NCBI GenBank assembly: GCA_963814805.1
Contig: CAWFER010000012.1
Span: forward strand, 248,001-312,000
Origin: AP-15 sp963814805
GTDB taxonomy: Bacteria; Pseudomonadota; Alphaproteobacteria; ATCC43930; CGMCC-115725
DNA: 64,000 bases
Reading direction: 5' to 3'
A program made the position numbers and the translations under genes. This document shows positions 8,891 to 18,156 of this stretch, piece after piece (the stretch's first letter is position 1; every line of letters begins with the position of its first letter). The notes under the pieces were generated by a model. The model had not been told where the DNA came from. It made no database searches and saw nothing but the letters and a program-made list of their open reading frames with translations.

Positions 8891-11800
8891 ATGACCATAT
8901 CAGAACCCTTTATTCGCCGGCCGATTGCGACCGCGCTGCTGATGGCGGCGCTGCTCGGGTTCGGCATCGTCTGCTACCAGCTGCTGCCGGTGGCGGCGCT
9001 GCCCAATGTGGAATTTCCGACGATCTCGGTGTCGGCGCAGCTGCCGGGGGCGAGTCCGGCCACCATGGCCGATACCGTGGCGACGCCGCTCGAGGAAGAG
9101 TTCACGGCAATTCCGGGCCTCGCCTTCATGTCGTCCTCCAGCGGGCTCGGCTCGACCTCGATCACCTTGCAGTTCGCGCTGACCACCGACATCAACGCCG
9201 ACGCGCAATTCGTGCAGACCGCGATCAACGAGGCGGGAGGCGTACTGCCGAAAACCCTGCCGTCTCCGCCGACCTATCGCGAGACCAATCCCGCACAGAC
9301 GCCGGTGCTGATCTATGCGATCCATTCGGGCGCGATGCCGCTCTATCAAATCGACCAGTACGCGAATGTGATGCTGGCCGAGCAGCTCTCGACGGTGAGC
9401 GGGGTCGGGCAGGTCATCATCGCCGGACAGCAGCAGCCGGCGGTGCATATCGAGGTGAACCCGCAGGCGCTGGCCGAGCGCGGCATCGGCCTCGGCCAGG
9501 TGGCGACGGCGCTGTCGGACGCGACCGTCGATGCGGCGAAGGGCAATCTCGAAGGCCCGCGTACCGAATACCCGCTCGACGCCAACGACCAGCTGTTCGA
9601 CGCGGCGCAATTCCGCCATGTGATCGTGGCCTACAGCAATGGCGCGCCGGTCGAGCTCGACGACATCGGCCGGGTGATCAATTCCTCGGTCAGCCCGCGG
9701 ACCGGCAGCTGGTTCGGCGTCACGCCCTGCGAGCTGCTGCTGATCGAGCTTCAGCCGGGGGCGAATACGATCCAGGTCGTCGACCAGATCGAGGCGATGC
9801 TGCCGCGGCTCGAAGCGTCGATCCCGCGGGCCGTGCATGTCGATCTGGTCGCCGACCGCTCGGCCAACATCCGCGCCTCGGTCTCGGATGTCGAGTTCAC
9901 CTTGGCGCTGACCATCGGGCTGGTGGTCCTGGTGATCTTCGCGTTCCTGCGCAAGCTGTGGGCGACGATCATTCCGAGCATCACCCTGCCGCTGGTCATT
10001 ATCGCGACCTTCAGCGGCATGTACTTCCTCGGCTACAGCATCGACAACCTGTCGCTGATGGCGCTCACCATCTCGGTCGGCTTTCTCGTCGACGATGCGA
10101 TCGTGATGATCGAAAACATCGTGCGCTACATCGAGGCGGGCGATCCGCCGATCGACGCGGCGCTCAAGGGCGCCGGACAGATCGGCTTCACCATCATCTC
10201 GATGACGTTGTCGCTGATCGCGGTGTTCATCCCGCTGCTGTTCATGTCGGGGGTGGTGGGCCTGCTGTTCCACGAATTCGCGGTGACGGTGACCCTGACC
10301 CTGATCTTTTCGGCGGTGGTGTCGCTGACCCTGACGCCGATGATGTGCGCGCTGTTTCTGACGCGCGAGAACGAGCCCGAAAGAACCCGGCGCAACCTGT
10401 TCGAGCGCGGCTTCGAGCGGCTGCGCGACGGCTATGACCGCGGCCTGCAATGGGCTTTCCGCCACCGCTTGCCGATGCTGCTGTTGACGCTCGCCCTGAT
10501 GGTCCTGACCGGGGTGCTGTTCGTGATGATCCCGAAGGGATTTCTACCCGAGCAGGATACCGGGTTCATCTTCGCCGCGGTCCAGGCGCGGCAGGATACC
10601 GCGTTCGCCGAAATGACCAAGATCGAGAACCAATGCGCGCAGATTTTCCTGCACGACCCGGCGGTTTCGGGGGTCGTCGGCTTCGCCGGGTCGACCGGCC
10701 CCAACGCCAGCGAAAGCACCGCGCGGATCTTCGTCCAGCTGAAGCCGTTCGCCCAGCGCCCGGCGGTGCAGCAGGTCATGGCGCGGCTGCGGCCCCAATT
10801 CAATGCGGTCATCGGCGCCAAGGTCTTTATGCAGGCCGGTCAGGACATCAACATCGGCGGCCGGCTCGAACAGGCGCAATATCAATATACCTTGACCGAC
10901 GCCAACATGACCGAGCTCGACCACTGGGCGCCGATCCTGCTCGCGGATATGCAGAAGAGCAAAATCCTCACGGATGTGGCCTCCGACCTTGAGGTCGCCT
11001 CGCCGAACGTTGTGGTCGAAATCGACCGCAACACCGCCTCGCAACTCGGGCTCTCGATGTCGGCGATCGATGCGACCCTCGGCGAGGCGTTCGGCCAGAC
11101 CCAGGTCGCGACGATCTATTCGCCGACTTTTCAGTCGAAAGTCATTTTGGAGGTCGAGCCGCGGTTTCTGTCGCAGCCGACGAACTTAGCGGACGTCTAC
11201 GTTCAAAGCAGCACCGGGGCCGAGGTGCCGCTGTCGGCGGTGGCGCGCTTCACCACCAAGGCCGAGCCGCTGACGGTCAATCATCAGGGATTGTTTCCGG
11301 CGGTGACCCTGTCGTTCAACCTGGCGCCGGGCGCGGCGTTGAGCCAGGCGGTCGCCGCGATCGAGGCGTTGCGCGCCCGGATCGGCGCCCCGGCAACCTT
11401 GAACGGCGCCTTCGAAGGGACCGCCCAGGCCTATCAGCAATCCCTGGTCACGATCCCGCTATTGATCCTCGCCGCGATCGCCGCGATCTACGTGATCATG
11501 GGGGTGCTGTACGAGAGCTTTGTTCACCCGATCACGATCCTGTCGTCCTTGCCGGCCGCCGGGGTCGGCTCGCTGGCGATCCTGATGGTGTTCGGCTATG
11601 AGCTGACCTTGATCGCGATCATCGGCATCATCCTATTGATGGGCATCGTCAAAAAGAACGCGATCATGATGATCGACTTCGCCATCGAGGCTGAGCGAAC
11701 CGAAGGCAAGAGCCCGCAGGACGCGATCCACGAGGCCTGCCTCCTGCGCTTCCGGCCGATCTTGATGACCACGGTATGCGCGCTGGTCGCCGGCCTGCCA

Positions 11801-11995
11801 TTGGCGCTCGAAACGGGCGCCGGATCGGAATTGCGCCGCCCGCTCGGGGTGGCGATCATCGGCGGCCTCCTGGTCTCGCAGTGGCTGACGCTCTATACCA
11901 CCCCGGTCGTCTATCTTTATCTCGACGAGCTCGGCGGATGGTTCTCCCGGCGTCGACCGGCCGTCCCCGCTGTGCCGCGCCATCCCGCCCAATGA
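8891..11995 (+). CDS. RND efflux pump inner-membrane transporter (HAE1/MdtB-like)
   Basis: Proton-driven drug efflux pump, 1034 residues, full length for the AcrB/MdtBC family. It opens with FIRRPIATALLMAALL (TM1), followed by the porter domain with GVGQV, TM2-6 from about residue 335 with the conserved intramembrane acidic pattern SVGFLVDDAIVMIEN, a second porter half, and TM8-12 with IGIILLMGIVKKNAIMMIDF. It resembles the MdtB/MdtC branch more than AcrB, a judgement from motif style. It forms a two-gene operon with the preceding adaptor. Substrates are unknown. Confidence 0.95.
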   Translation: MTISEPFIRRPIATALLMAALLGFGIVCYQLLPVAALPNVEFPTISVSAQLPGASPATMADTVATPLEEEFTAIPGLAFMSSSSGLGSTSITLQFALTTDINADAQFVQTAINEAGGVLPKTLPSPPTYRETNPAQTPVLIYAIHSGAMPLYQIDQYANVMLAEQLSTVSGVGQVIIAGQQQPAVHIEVNPQALAERGIGLGQVATALSDATVDAAKGNLEGPRTEYPLDANDQLFDAAQFRHVIVAYSNGAPVELDDIGRVINSSVSPRTGSWFGVTPCELLLIELQPGANTIQVVDQIEAMLPRLEASIPRAVHVDLVADRSANIRASVSDVEFTLALTIGLVVLVIFAFLRKLWATIIPSITLPLVIIATFSGMYFLGYSIDNLSLMALTISVGFLVDDAIVMIENIVRYIEAGDPPIDAALKGAGQIGFTIISMTLSLIAVFIPLLFMSGVVGLLFHEFAVTVTLTLIFSAVVSLTLTPMMCALFLTRENEPERTRRNLFERGFERLRDGYDRGLQWAFRHRLPMLLLTLALMVLTGVLFVMIPKGFLPEQDTGFIFAAVQARQDTAFAEMTKIENQCAQIFLHDPAVSGVVGFAGSTGPNASESTARIFVQLKPFAQRPAVQQVMARLRPQFNAVIGAKVFMQAGQDINIGGRLEQAQYQYTLTDANMTELDHWAPILLADMQKSKILTDVASDLEVASPNVVVEIDRNTASQLGLSMSAIDATLGEAFGQTQVATIYSPTFQSKVILEVEPRFLSQPTNLADVYVQSSTGAEVPLSAVARFTTKAEPLTVNHQGLFPAVTLSFNLAPGAALSQAVAAIEALRARIGAPATLNGAFEGTAQAYQQSLVTIPLLILAAIAAIYVIMGVLYESFVHPITILSSLPAAGVGSLAILMVFGYELTLIAIIGIILLMGIVKKNAIMMIDFAIEAERTEGKSPQDAIHEACLLRFRPILMTTVCALVAGLPLALETGAGSELRRPLGVAIIGGLLVSQWLTLYTTPVVYLYLDELGGWFSRRRPAVPAVPRHPAQ

Positions 11996-12043
11996 GCCGC
12001 CATTCTTTCGCAGGACGCTGGTTACCATCGCAGGATCAGTGCG

Positions 12044-12878
12044 ATGGCTGAATTTCTCGCCGGCGTGTCGGATGGGATGGTGACCCCGGGCGAGGCGTAT
12101 CTCGCCGACACGCCGGTGCTGAGCGCGCACGCCGGGACCCAGCCGGACCTGTTCCTGCGCTGGAACCGGATCCCGCTCGACGTCGGGGCGGTCGATGTCG
12201 TGGTTCATCTGCACGGCTTCTCGCGCGCGGGCGCGGCGATGCCGCTCGCCGTAAAGGTTTCCCGCAGCGGGCTCGACCTCTCCGGCCGGACGCGGCCGAC
12301 CCTCGCTATATTGCCGCGCGGCAACTGGCTGCGCTACAGCTGGTACGATCACCCGGCGTTGCTCGCGGGCGGGCTCGACCGGCTGAGTCGAATACGCGCT
12401 GGCGCGCTTTGCCGAGGGCCTGCCCGGCGCGCCGGCGGGCGGGCTCGAAATCGACCGCCTGATCCTGACCGCGCATTCGGGCGGCGGCATGCCCGCGCTC
12501 GATGCGATCGCCGACGCCCGCCGGCCGCCGGACGAATTGCATGTGTTCGACGGGCTCTATGGCCGCGACCCGGCGGCGGGCGACCCGATGCGCGGCATCG
12601 AGACCATCGATGATTGGCTGGGCCAACGGCTGGCGCGCGAGCCCGCACGCCCGGGCGCGCTGCGGGTCGTCTTTATCGAGCAGCAGACCGGCCGGTTCTC
12701 GCGCCGGGTCGGCGAGCTGATCGCGCGCCGGCTGAGCGGGGCCGCGCCTGAACTTGCGGCCGATCTGCGCCGGCGCTACCGGGTCGAGCCCTCGACCTGG
12801 CCGCATGCGCGGATCGCCGAGCGCTGCGGGCCAGACCTGCTGGCCGCCGCCGACGCCGAATTCGACCGCTCGCGCTAA
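12044..12878 (+). pseudogene. Alpha/beta-hydrolase-like protein, single-base frameshift
   Basis: Two overlapping frames make one protein of about 277 residues. The first part (from ATG 12044) contains VVVHLHGFSRAG, an oxyanion-type HG loop. The frame changes at about 12387, where the sequence LAGGLDRL continues in the next frame as VEYALARFAEGLPG. The second part carries LILTAHSGGGMPAL, a nucleophile elbow (HSGGG), and ends at 12878. One extra base explains the break. No close family assignment was possible; it looks like a serine hydrolase or esterase. It starts 48 bp after the RND pump and its stop overlaps the stop of the convergent LLM gene. Confidence 0.6.
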
Positions 12879-13837
12879 CCCCGCAGCCGCGGGATGATGT
12901 CGCGGGCGATGATCTCGATCTGCTCGGGCTGGTAGCGATAGGGGATCAAGATCAGCTTTTGCACGCCGACCGCGAGCTGGGCGCGCAATTGGGCGACGCA
13001 CTCGTCGACCGTGCCGAGCACCGCCGAATCTTTGGTCGACTGGCTCCAGGCGGCGTAATCCCACTCCTGGCCGAGCCATTCCATCATCGCCGGCTCGACC
13101 GCCGCGCGCGAGCCGCCGACATAGATCGCCAGCTGGTTGGCGTTGAGCAGGCTCGTCGGGTCCCTCCCGGCTTCGCTGGCGAAGGCGCAGACCTTGGCCC
13201 AGGATTGGGCGAACCCGTCGGGCGTGTAGAAATAGGTCAGCCAGCCGCCGTTCAGCGCTGCGCGCTTCAAGACGCGATCGACATAGCCGCCGATCAGGAT
13301 CGGCGGCAGGCGTTGCGGCTTCGGCCACATGTTCGAGCCGCGCAAGACGTGCGGCGGGTACTCGGCGTTGACCTGATCTTCGGTCCACAACCGGCGCAGG
13401 ATTTCGAGGTTGCGGTCCATGATCCGGCCGCGCTCGCGGAACGGTACGCCGACCGCGTCAAATTCGCGCTTGTACCAGCCCGAGGCCATGCCGAGCAGCA
13501 GCCGCCCCTGTTGGTCTGGCCCCGGTCCGGCGACAAGATCGAGGCTCGACAATTCCTTGGCCAGCACCACCGGGTTGCGCAGCGGCAATACCAAAACCCC
13601 GGTGCCGAGCTTGATCCGGCTGGTGCGCGCCGCGATCGCGCTCAACAGGGTCAGCAAGTCGATAACCGGGAATGGCGGGTCGACCCCGAGCAGGATGTGG
13701 TCCCACACCCAGACCGAGTCGAAGCCCAGCGCCTCGGCCGTGATCGCGTAATCGATCAGCGCCCGCGGGTCCGGCGTCTCCGGCCAGGTCGTGAAATTCC
13801 GCATCGCCAGGCCGAAGGTGTTCGAGAAGATCGTCAT
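12875..13837 (-). CDS. LLM-class flavin-dependent oxidoreductase (F420/FMN type)
   Basis: Luciferase-like monooxygenase fold (TIM barrel) enzyme of 320 residues, using F420H2 or FMNH2. Family signs: FGLAMRNFTTWP at the N-terminus, GFDSVWVWDHILLG, KLGTGVLVLPLRNPVVLAKELSS is spread over residues ~75-97, then GRLLLGMASGWYKREFDAVGV, RGRIMDRNLEILRRLW and PPILIGG. This pattern fits the family of probable F420-dependent oxidoreductases (TIGR03619-like). Substrate unknown. It is 138 bp downstream of the CoA-transferase pair on the same strand, and may be a separate unit because a stem-like sequence lies in that gap. Confidence 0.88.
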   Translation of the reverse strand: MTIFSNTFGLAMRNFTTWPETPDPRALIDYAITAEALGFDSVWVWDHILLGVDPPFPVIDLLTLLSAIAARTSRIKLGTGVLVLPLRNPVVLAKELSSLDLVAGPGPDQQGRLLLGMASGWYKREFDAVGVPFRERGRIMDRNLEILRRLWTEDQVNAEYPPHVLRGSNMWPKPQRLPPILIGGYVDRVLKRAALNGGWLTYFYTPDGFAQSWAKVCAFASEAGRDPTSLLNANQLAIYVGGSRAAVEPAMMEWLGQEWDYAAWSQSTKDSAVLGTVDECVAQLRAQLAVGVQKLILIPYRYQPEQIEIIARDIIPRLRG

Positions 13838-13975
13838 TGCGTTATGTTCCCGGACCGCGTCATCGCTGACGACATCTTAGCGCGGAGGTCGCGGAGGACG
13901 CGTAAAGGCCGCCATGCCCTTGAGCCTCCTTTTGCGTCCACCCCCATTTCTTGGCGTCCCTTATGGTAAAGATTT

Positions 13976-14764
13976 TCAGGCGGTGTAGAGGCGCTCGGGA
14001 TCGAGATGGCGCAGCACGGCCAGTTCGTTTTCGGTGGGCGGGTCGGTCACCGAAAGATCGGCGGCGACCGCCACCGCGAAGCCGGTGTTTTCTTGCACCT
14101 GCGCCGCCGTGGCGCCCGGGTGCAGCGCCAGCAGGGTCATCCGCTTCGACTGCGCGTCGAAGCCGAAGAGGCCCAGATCGGTCACCACCCGATACATGCC
14201 GCCGGCGACGAGCCCGGCCTCGCGCCGGCTATCGCCGCCCTGGAGGAACCCGGGGCTGGTGACGAAATCGACCCGTTCGACAAAGCGCCGCTTCTCATGC
14301 TTCATCGCCACGATCATCTGGGTCAGGCTGGCGATGTCGTTGCCGCCGCCGGTGCCGGGCAGCCGCGTCGCCGGCCGGCCGTTCGCGCCACCGATCGCCG
14401 AGCTGTTCAGATTGCCGTACTGGTCGATCTGGGCGCCCCCCATAAACCCAACATCGACATAGCCGCGCTGCAGCAGCAACAGCACGTCGGTGCTGCTCAG
14501 CACCATGTTGGCCCGCCTGGTGCAGCGCTGCTCGTTGGTCGAAGGCGGCAACTGGCCGGGCTCGACAAAGGCGCCGATCGTGCCGCCCTCGAACAGGATG
14601 GTCAGCCCCGGCGCATTGAGGCGCTGCGCCAATGTCGCCGCCAACAGCGGGATGCCGACCCCGGCGAACACGATCTGCCCGTCGCGCAGCAGCCGCGCGC
14701 TCATCACCGCGAGCAGCTCGCTGGCGGTGTAGGCGCCGGCCCCTGTCGTGATGCTAGTCGTCAT
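13976..14764 (-). CDS. CoA-transferase subunit beta
   Basis: Beta subunit of a two-subunit family I CoA-transferase (glutaconate/3-oxoacid/IpdB-like), 262 residues. Recognisable: FAGVGIPLLAATLAQRL, the loop FEGGTIGAF, GYVDVGFMGGAQIDQYGN (the GG-x-Q-x-D-x-x-GN pattern of the family) and LPGTGGGNDIAS. The ATG at 14764 overlaps the end of the alpha-subunit gene by 11 bp, so the two are translationally coupled. Together they would move CoA between short acyl groups; the acyl donor is not evident. Confidence 0.88.
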   Translation of the reverse strand: MTTSITTGAGAYTASELLAVMSARLLRDGQIVFAGVGIPLLAATLAQRLNAPGLTILFEGGTIGAFVEPGQLPPSTNEQRCTRRANMVLSSTDVLLLLQRGYVDVGFMGGAQIDQYGNLNSSAIGGANGRPATRLPGTGGGNDIASLTQMIVAMKHEKRRFVERVDFVTSPGFLQGGDSRREAGLVAGGMYRVVTDLGLFGFDAQSKRMTLLALHPGATAAQVQENTGFAVAVAADLSVTDPPTENELAVLRHLDPERLYTA

Positions 14765-15707
14765 AGATGCTGGCCCCGCGGCGGGCGGCGTCGAGCAGTT
14801 CTTCGAGGCCCAACAGCTCGAGATACTCGGTCCAGGATTTCGGGCCGTAGAAATAGCGCTCGAGATAATCGCGAATGCCGGCCTCGGCGTCCGGCTTCAG
14901 CTGGGCGGCGTAGCCATCGAGATGGCGGAACAGCGGCTCGTAGAGGCCATAGCATTCGTGCGGGGCCGCGCCGAACGGGACCTCGACGACGGCGTCGACC
15001 GCGAAGAACGGGATCTTGGTGTGGTCGGGCCGGCGCCGGATCTGATCGTTCGAGACGATGCGCTCGGTGGTCAGGATCACCCGGTTCGCGGCCATTGCCA
15101 GATCGAGATCCATAAACGGCAGCCCATCGATCTGCGCGTTGCCAAAAGCGTCGCAGCGCTGGACATGGATCAGCGCCACATCGGGGTTCAAGGCCGGCGC
15201 CAGCACCAGCTTGTCGCCGGTGAACGGGCAGTCGATCACCCGCGTATCGGGCAGTTGCGCGATTACGTCCGAGCCCAGCATCGAGCGCATCGGCAGGAAC
15301 GGCACGCCCATCGCGCCGGCGCGAAAGCGCATGCCGATGGCGAGGTGGCTCCATTCCTCGAACCGGGCGCGGCCAAACTCGACATAGGCGCGCATGATCC
15401 GCGACACGCCCCAGACGATGCCGAGGCTGAACCAGCTGGTCAGCAAGTGGCGGCTGGCCCCGGCGGCGAACAACAACTCGCCCTCGCTCGACGAAATGCT
15501 GCGCACGCAATGGAGGTCGCGGCGGCCGGCGCGGATCAACGCCCAGATCATCGCCAGCGGGGTGCGCGACAAGGTGCTGCCGCCGATGCCGACCGAGGCG
15601 CCGTCGGGGACCAGCGCCGCCGCCGCTTCGAGCGAGGTGACCTTTTCGCGCAGGCTGCGGTCGCGCTCGCGGGTGCGCCCCAAAAGCTCGCTATAGGCGA
15701 TGGTCAA
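14754..15707 (-). CDS. CoA-transferase subunit alpha (TTG start)
   Basis: Alpha subunit, 317 residues. The only well-placed start is TTG at 15707, whose last two bases are shared with the TGA of the upstream PLP-enzyme gene (TTGA). The protein then reads TIAYSELLGRTRERDRSLREKV. Family features: ASVGIGGSTLSRTPLAM (CoA-binding loop region), LTSWFSLGI, MGVPFLPMRSMLGSD, NPDVALIHVQRCDAFGNAQI and FAVDAVVEVPFGAAPHECYG. The three-gene overlap PLP enzyme-alpha-beta means they are made together, suggesting one catabolic step that makes an acid and activates it with CoA (inference). Confidence 0.87.
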   Translation of the reverse strand: MTIAYSELLGRTRERDRSLREKVTSLEAAAALVPDGASVGIGGSTLSRTPLAMIWALIRAGRRDLHCVRSISSSEGELLFAAGASRHLLTSWFSLGIVWGVSRIMRAYVEFGRARFEEWSHLAIGMRFRAGAMGVPFLPMRSMLGSDVIAQLPDTRVIDCPFTGDKLVLAPALNPDVALIHVQRCDAFGNAQIDGLPFMDLDLAMAANRVILTTERIVSNDQIRRRPDHTKIPFFAVDAVVEVPFGAAPHECYGLYEPLFRHLDGYAAQLKPDAEAGIRDYLERYFYGPKSWTEYLELLGLEELLDAARRGASIYDD

Positions 15708-17221
15708 CCACGCTCTCCAAATTCGGCGGCGGCGTTGAACTCGGCGATCAGCGCGTCCCAAGCCGGCAGCGAGCGGCGCAGCCCGACCCAGAAATCCTGG
15801 CTGCGGCGGCGCTCGAACGCGGCGAGCGGCACGCCCTGCTGCTCGACCCAGGTATAGTAGCCGAGACTGAAGATGCGCGAACGCTCGTGCTGGGTCAATT
15901 CGAGCACATCGTTGTCGGCGGCGCCCATGAGGTGCTGGCCGAACGCCTCGCCGGCGTTGATTCCATCGAAACCATCGGGGTGGCGCGCCGCGCGATGCTT
16001 CTCCCGCTCGCTCGCATAGAGTGCCGCGGTGTCGGTGGCGACGGTGACCAGGAGGTCGTCCTCGGCCAGCTCCAGCCGCTTGGCCGTTTTGATCGCCGCG
16101 ACGACGTTGGCGATGCCGGACAGCCCCAGCAGCTCCAGCCCGGCGATCGCCGCCGGATCGATCTGCCGCCGGGTCGACAGATAGTCGCGGCCGGTCCGGC
16201 TGTTGAATAGGAGATCGAGCGCCCCGGCGCTGCGCTCGGAGACGCCGACCACGATGTCGGTGTTCATGACGTTGTGGATCAGCGGCACATGCTTGTCCCC
16301 GATCCCCTGGATGTTGTGCTCGCCAAAGCCGTTGCGCAGCAGGGTCGGGCATTCGCTGGCCTCGACCGCGACGATGCGCGCGCCGTGCTTTTCCTTCAGA
16401 TAATCGCCGGCCGCGAGCGTCCCGGACGAGCCCGAGGCGGCGACAAACGCCGCCAGCCGCAGCCGCGGCCTGGTCGCCCGGACCGCCTCGTAGACCGCCG
16501 CCAGCGCCGGCCCGGTGCAGGCCCAATGGGCCAGGTAATTGCCGAATAGGGCGAACTGGTTGAGGATGACGTTATGCGGATCGCGCCCGAGTTCGGCGCA
16601 TTTATCATAGATTTCCTTGACGTTGCTCTCCGAGCCCGGGGTGCGGATGATGTCCTCGGGCCGCTCGACCCAGCCCCGCAGCCAGTCGAACCGCTCGGCG
16701 CTCATGCCCGCCGGCAGCACGGCGACGCCGCGGAGGCCAAGCATCCGGGAAATCGCCACGCCGCCGCGGCAGTAATTGCCGGTCGACGGCCACACCGCCC
16801 GGTCGTGCTCGGGGTCGAACCGGCCGGTCACCAGAAGCGGGATCAGGCAGCCATAGGCGGCCAGCACCTTGTGCGCGCCGATCAGCGGGAAAAAGCCGCC
16901 GAGCGCCACCACGATCGGGGTGCGCACCCCGGTCAGCGCCGCGGGCAGCAGCAGATGCGCGGGGGTAGCGGCAAGGCCGCGGCGCGAGCGGTCGTTGTAC
17001 CAGTGCACGCGGTCGAGGTTGGCCGGATCGGGCCGGTCGGGATCGATCCCGGCGAGGGCCGCGATGCGCGCGGCCGGGATGCGCGACGGACGGGCGAGCT
17101 CGGCGAAGCTCGGCAGCGTCGCTCCCGATCGGCCGAGCCAGCGGGCGGCGCGATCGCGAACCGCAGGCGCCGCCACCCGCGGCGCTATCCCGGCCCCGGC
17201 CTCGTCCTCGGCATCGTCCAT
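15704..17221 (-). CDS. PLP-dependent cysteine-synthase-like enzyme (long form)
   Basis: Fold-type II PLP enzyme (beta-family: cysteine synthase/threonine synthase relatives), ~505 residues, much longer than CysK (~310). The PLP lysine is in PLIGAHKVLAAYG (K118 from this ATG); the phosphate loop is PSTGNYCRGG; a later glycine-rich stretch is ASGSSGTLAAGDYL. About 110 residues precede the lysine and the C-terminus is extended, unlike ordinary cysteine synthase. A GTG at 17239 is an alternative start. It overlaps the CoA-transferase alpha gene. The reaction is unknown; an alpha,beta-elimination or replacement on an amino acid is the generic expectation. Confidence 0.82.
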   Translation of the reverse strand: MDDAEDEAGAGIAPRVAAPAVRDRAARWLGRSGATLPSFAELARPSRIPAARIAALAGIDPDRPDPANLDRVHWYNDRSRRGLAATPAHLLLPAALTGVRTPIVVALGGFFPLIGAHKVLAAYGCLIPLLVTGRFDPEHDRAVWPSTGNYCRGGVAISRMLGLRGVAVLPAGMSAERFDWLRGWVERPEDIIRTPGSESNVKEIYDKCAELGRDPHNVILNQFALFGNYLAHWACTGPALAAVYEAVRATRPRLRLAAFVAASGSSGTLAAGDYLKEKHGARIVAVEASECPTLLRNGFGEHNIQGIGDKHVPLIHNVMNTDIVVGVSERSAGALDLLFNSRTGRDYLSTRRQIDPAAIAGLELLGLSGIANVVAAIKTAKRLELAEDDLLVTVATDTAALYASEREKHRAARHPDGFDGINAGEAFGQHLMGAADNDVLELTQHERSRIFSLGYYTWVEQQGVPLAAFERRRSQDFWVGLRRSLPAWDALIAEFNAAAEFGERG

Positions 17222-17316
17222 CGGTCGCTCGAAGCCCACACCCGCGCACTGTCGCGCACCCGCCGCGACCGAGGCAAGAGCCGCGCGCCGCTTTGCGAAG
17301 CGTCGCCGGGCCGGTC

Positions 17317-17343
17317 TTGAAACTCGTCACCAGCGGCTATATT
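17317..17343 (+). promoter_or_regulatory. Possible sigma-70-type promoter of the TA operon
   Basis: TTGAAA (17317-17322) and TATATT (17338-17343) separated by 15 bp, just before the antitoxin ATG at 17353. The predicted transcript start would leave a leader of only a few bases. The spacing is short, so this is tentative. Confidence 0.35.
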
Positions 17344-17352
17344 CTGGTCAGC

Positions 17353-17631
17353 ATGACTAGAGTTAGAAAGAACCCGCCGGGCCGCTGGCCGTTGCAGGAC
17401 GCCAAGGCGCGTTTCAGCGAGCTGGTGCGGCGCGTCCGCAGCGACGGCCCGCAACACGTCACCGTGCATGGGCGCGATGAGGTCGTGGTCGTGGCGGCAG
17501 AGGAGTTTCGCCGACTCAAAGGCGAGCGCACCGGTGCCGCGCTGATCGCCGCCCTGCAAGAATCGCCGCACCGGGACATTGATATCGAGCCGCGGCGTGA
17601 ACGGCTGCCGGTGCGCGATGTGAAACTGTGA
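17353..17631 (+). CDS. Type II antitoxin, Phd/YefM family
   Basis: DNA-binding antitoxin of 92 residues. The N-terminal Phd fold is visible as WPLQDAKARFSELVRRV, then GPQHVTVHGRDEVVVVAAEEF, the strand-turn pattern of Phd/YefM dimers. The C-terminal tail (from about 60) would wrap the toxin. ATG 17353 is chosen because the family begins shortly before the WPLQDAK helix. Its stop overlaps the toxin start (GTGA). In this family the antitoxin, alone and with toxin, usually represses its own promoter. Confidence 0.9.
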   Translation: MTRVRKNPPGRWPLQDAKARFSELVRRVRSDGPQHVTVHGRDEVVVVAAEEFRRLKGERTGAALIAALQESPHRDIDIEPRRERLPVRDVKL

Positions 17632-18062
17632 CGGGCTGGCTGCTCGACACCAATGTTCTTTCCGAACTGCGGCGGCCAAAACCGAACCCAAACGTCGTCA
17701 GCTTCGTCGCGTCAAAGCCGCTCGATCTGCTGTTCGTTAGCATTGTCACTTTTGCCGAAATCCGCTTCGGCATCGAGCGCGTCGCCGACGCAACCTATCG
17801 CGCCGAGCTGAGCGACTGGCTCACGCACAAGGTGCGGCCGATGTTCGATGAGCGCGCCCTGCCCGTGAGCGAGGACATCATGTTCAAGTGGCGGCTCTTG
17901 GTCGAGGACGGGCGCAAGAGCGGGCATACCTATTCCCAACCCGATCTGATCATCGCCGCGACGGCGCTTGATCACGGCCTGACGGTCGTCTCGCGCGACA
18001 CCAGCGACTTTAGCAGGGCCCGTGTCCCGGTTCTCAATCCTTGGCGCGAGGCCAATGGCTGA
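17628..18062 (+). CDS. Type II toxin, VapC-like PIN-domain ribonuclease
   Basis: PIN-domain RNase of 144 residues starting at GTG 17628, which overlaps the antitoxin stop by four bases. The acidic metal-binding residues are all present: D7 in LLDTNVLSE, E44 in TFAEIRFGIE, D106 in QPDLIIAATA and D124 in SRDTSDF. It should cleave tRNA or other RNA when freed from the antitoxin. The pair is complete and intact in a stretch where the next gene is frameshifted. Confidence 0.92.
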   Translation: MTGWLLDTNVLSELRRPKPNPNVVSFVASKPLDLLFVSIVTFAEIRFGIERVADATYRAELSDWLTHKVRPMFDERALPVSEDIMFKWRLLVEDGRKSGHTYSQPDLIIAATALDHGLTVVSRDTSDFSRARVPVLNPWREANG

Positions 18063-18156
18063 TAACCTTCGACCCCACGCCGGGGAAATCGCTTGCCGGG
18101 GCCGGCCCGATCGCCGACCATCGGCGTGAGCATGGATTTCCGCCGGAGGGCTCGGC

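Noticed and set aside
8900..10465. 521-codon minus-strand frame under the RND pump
   Set aside because: Antisense shadow; product is Arg/His/Asp-rich nonsense and the pump reading is unambiguous.
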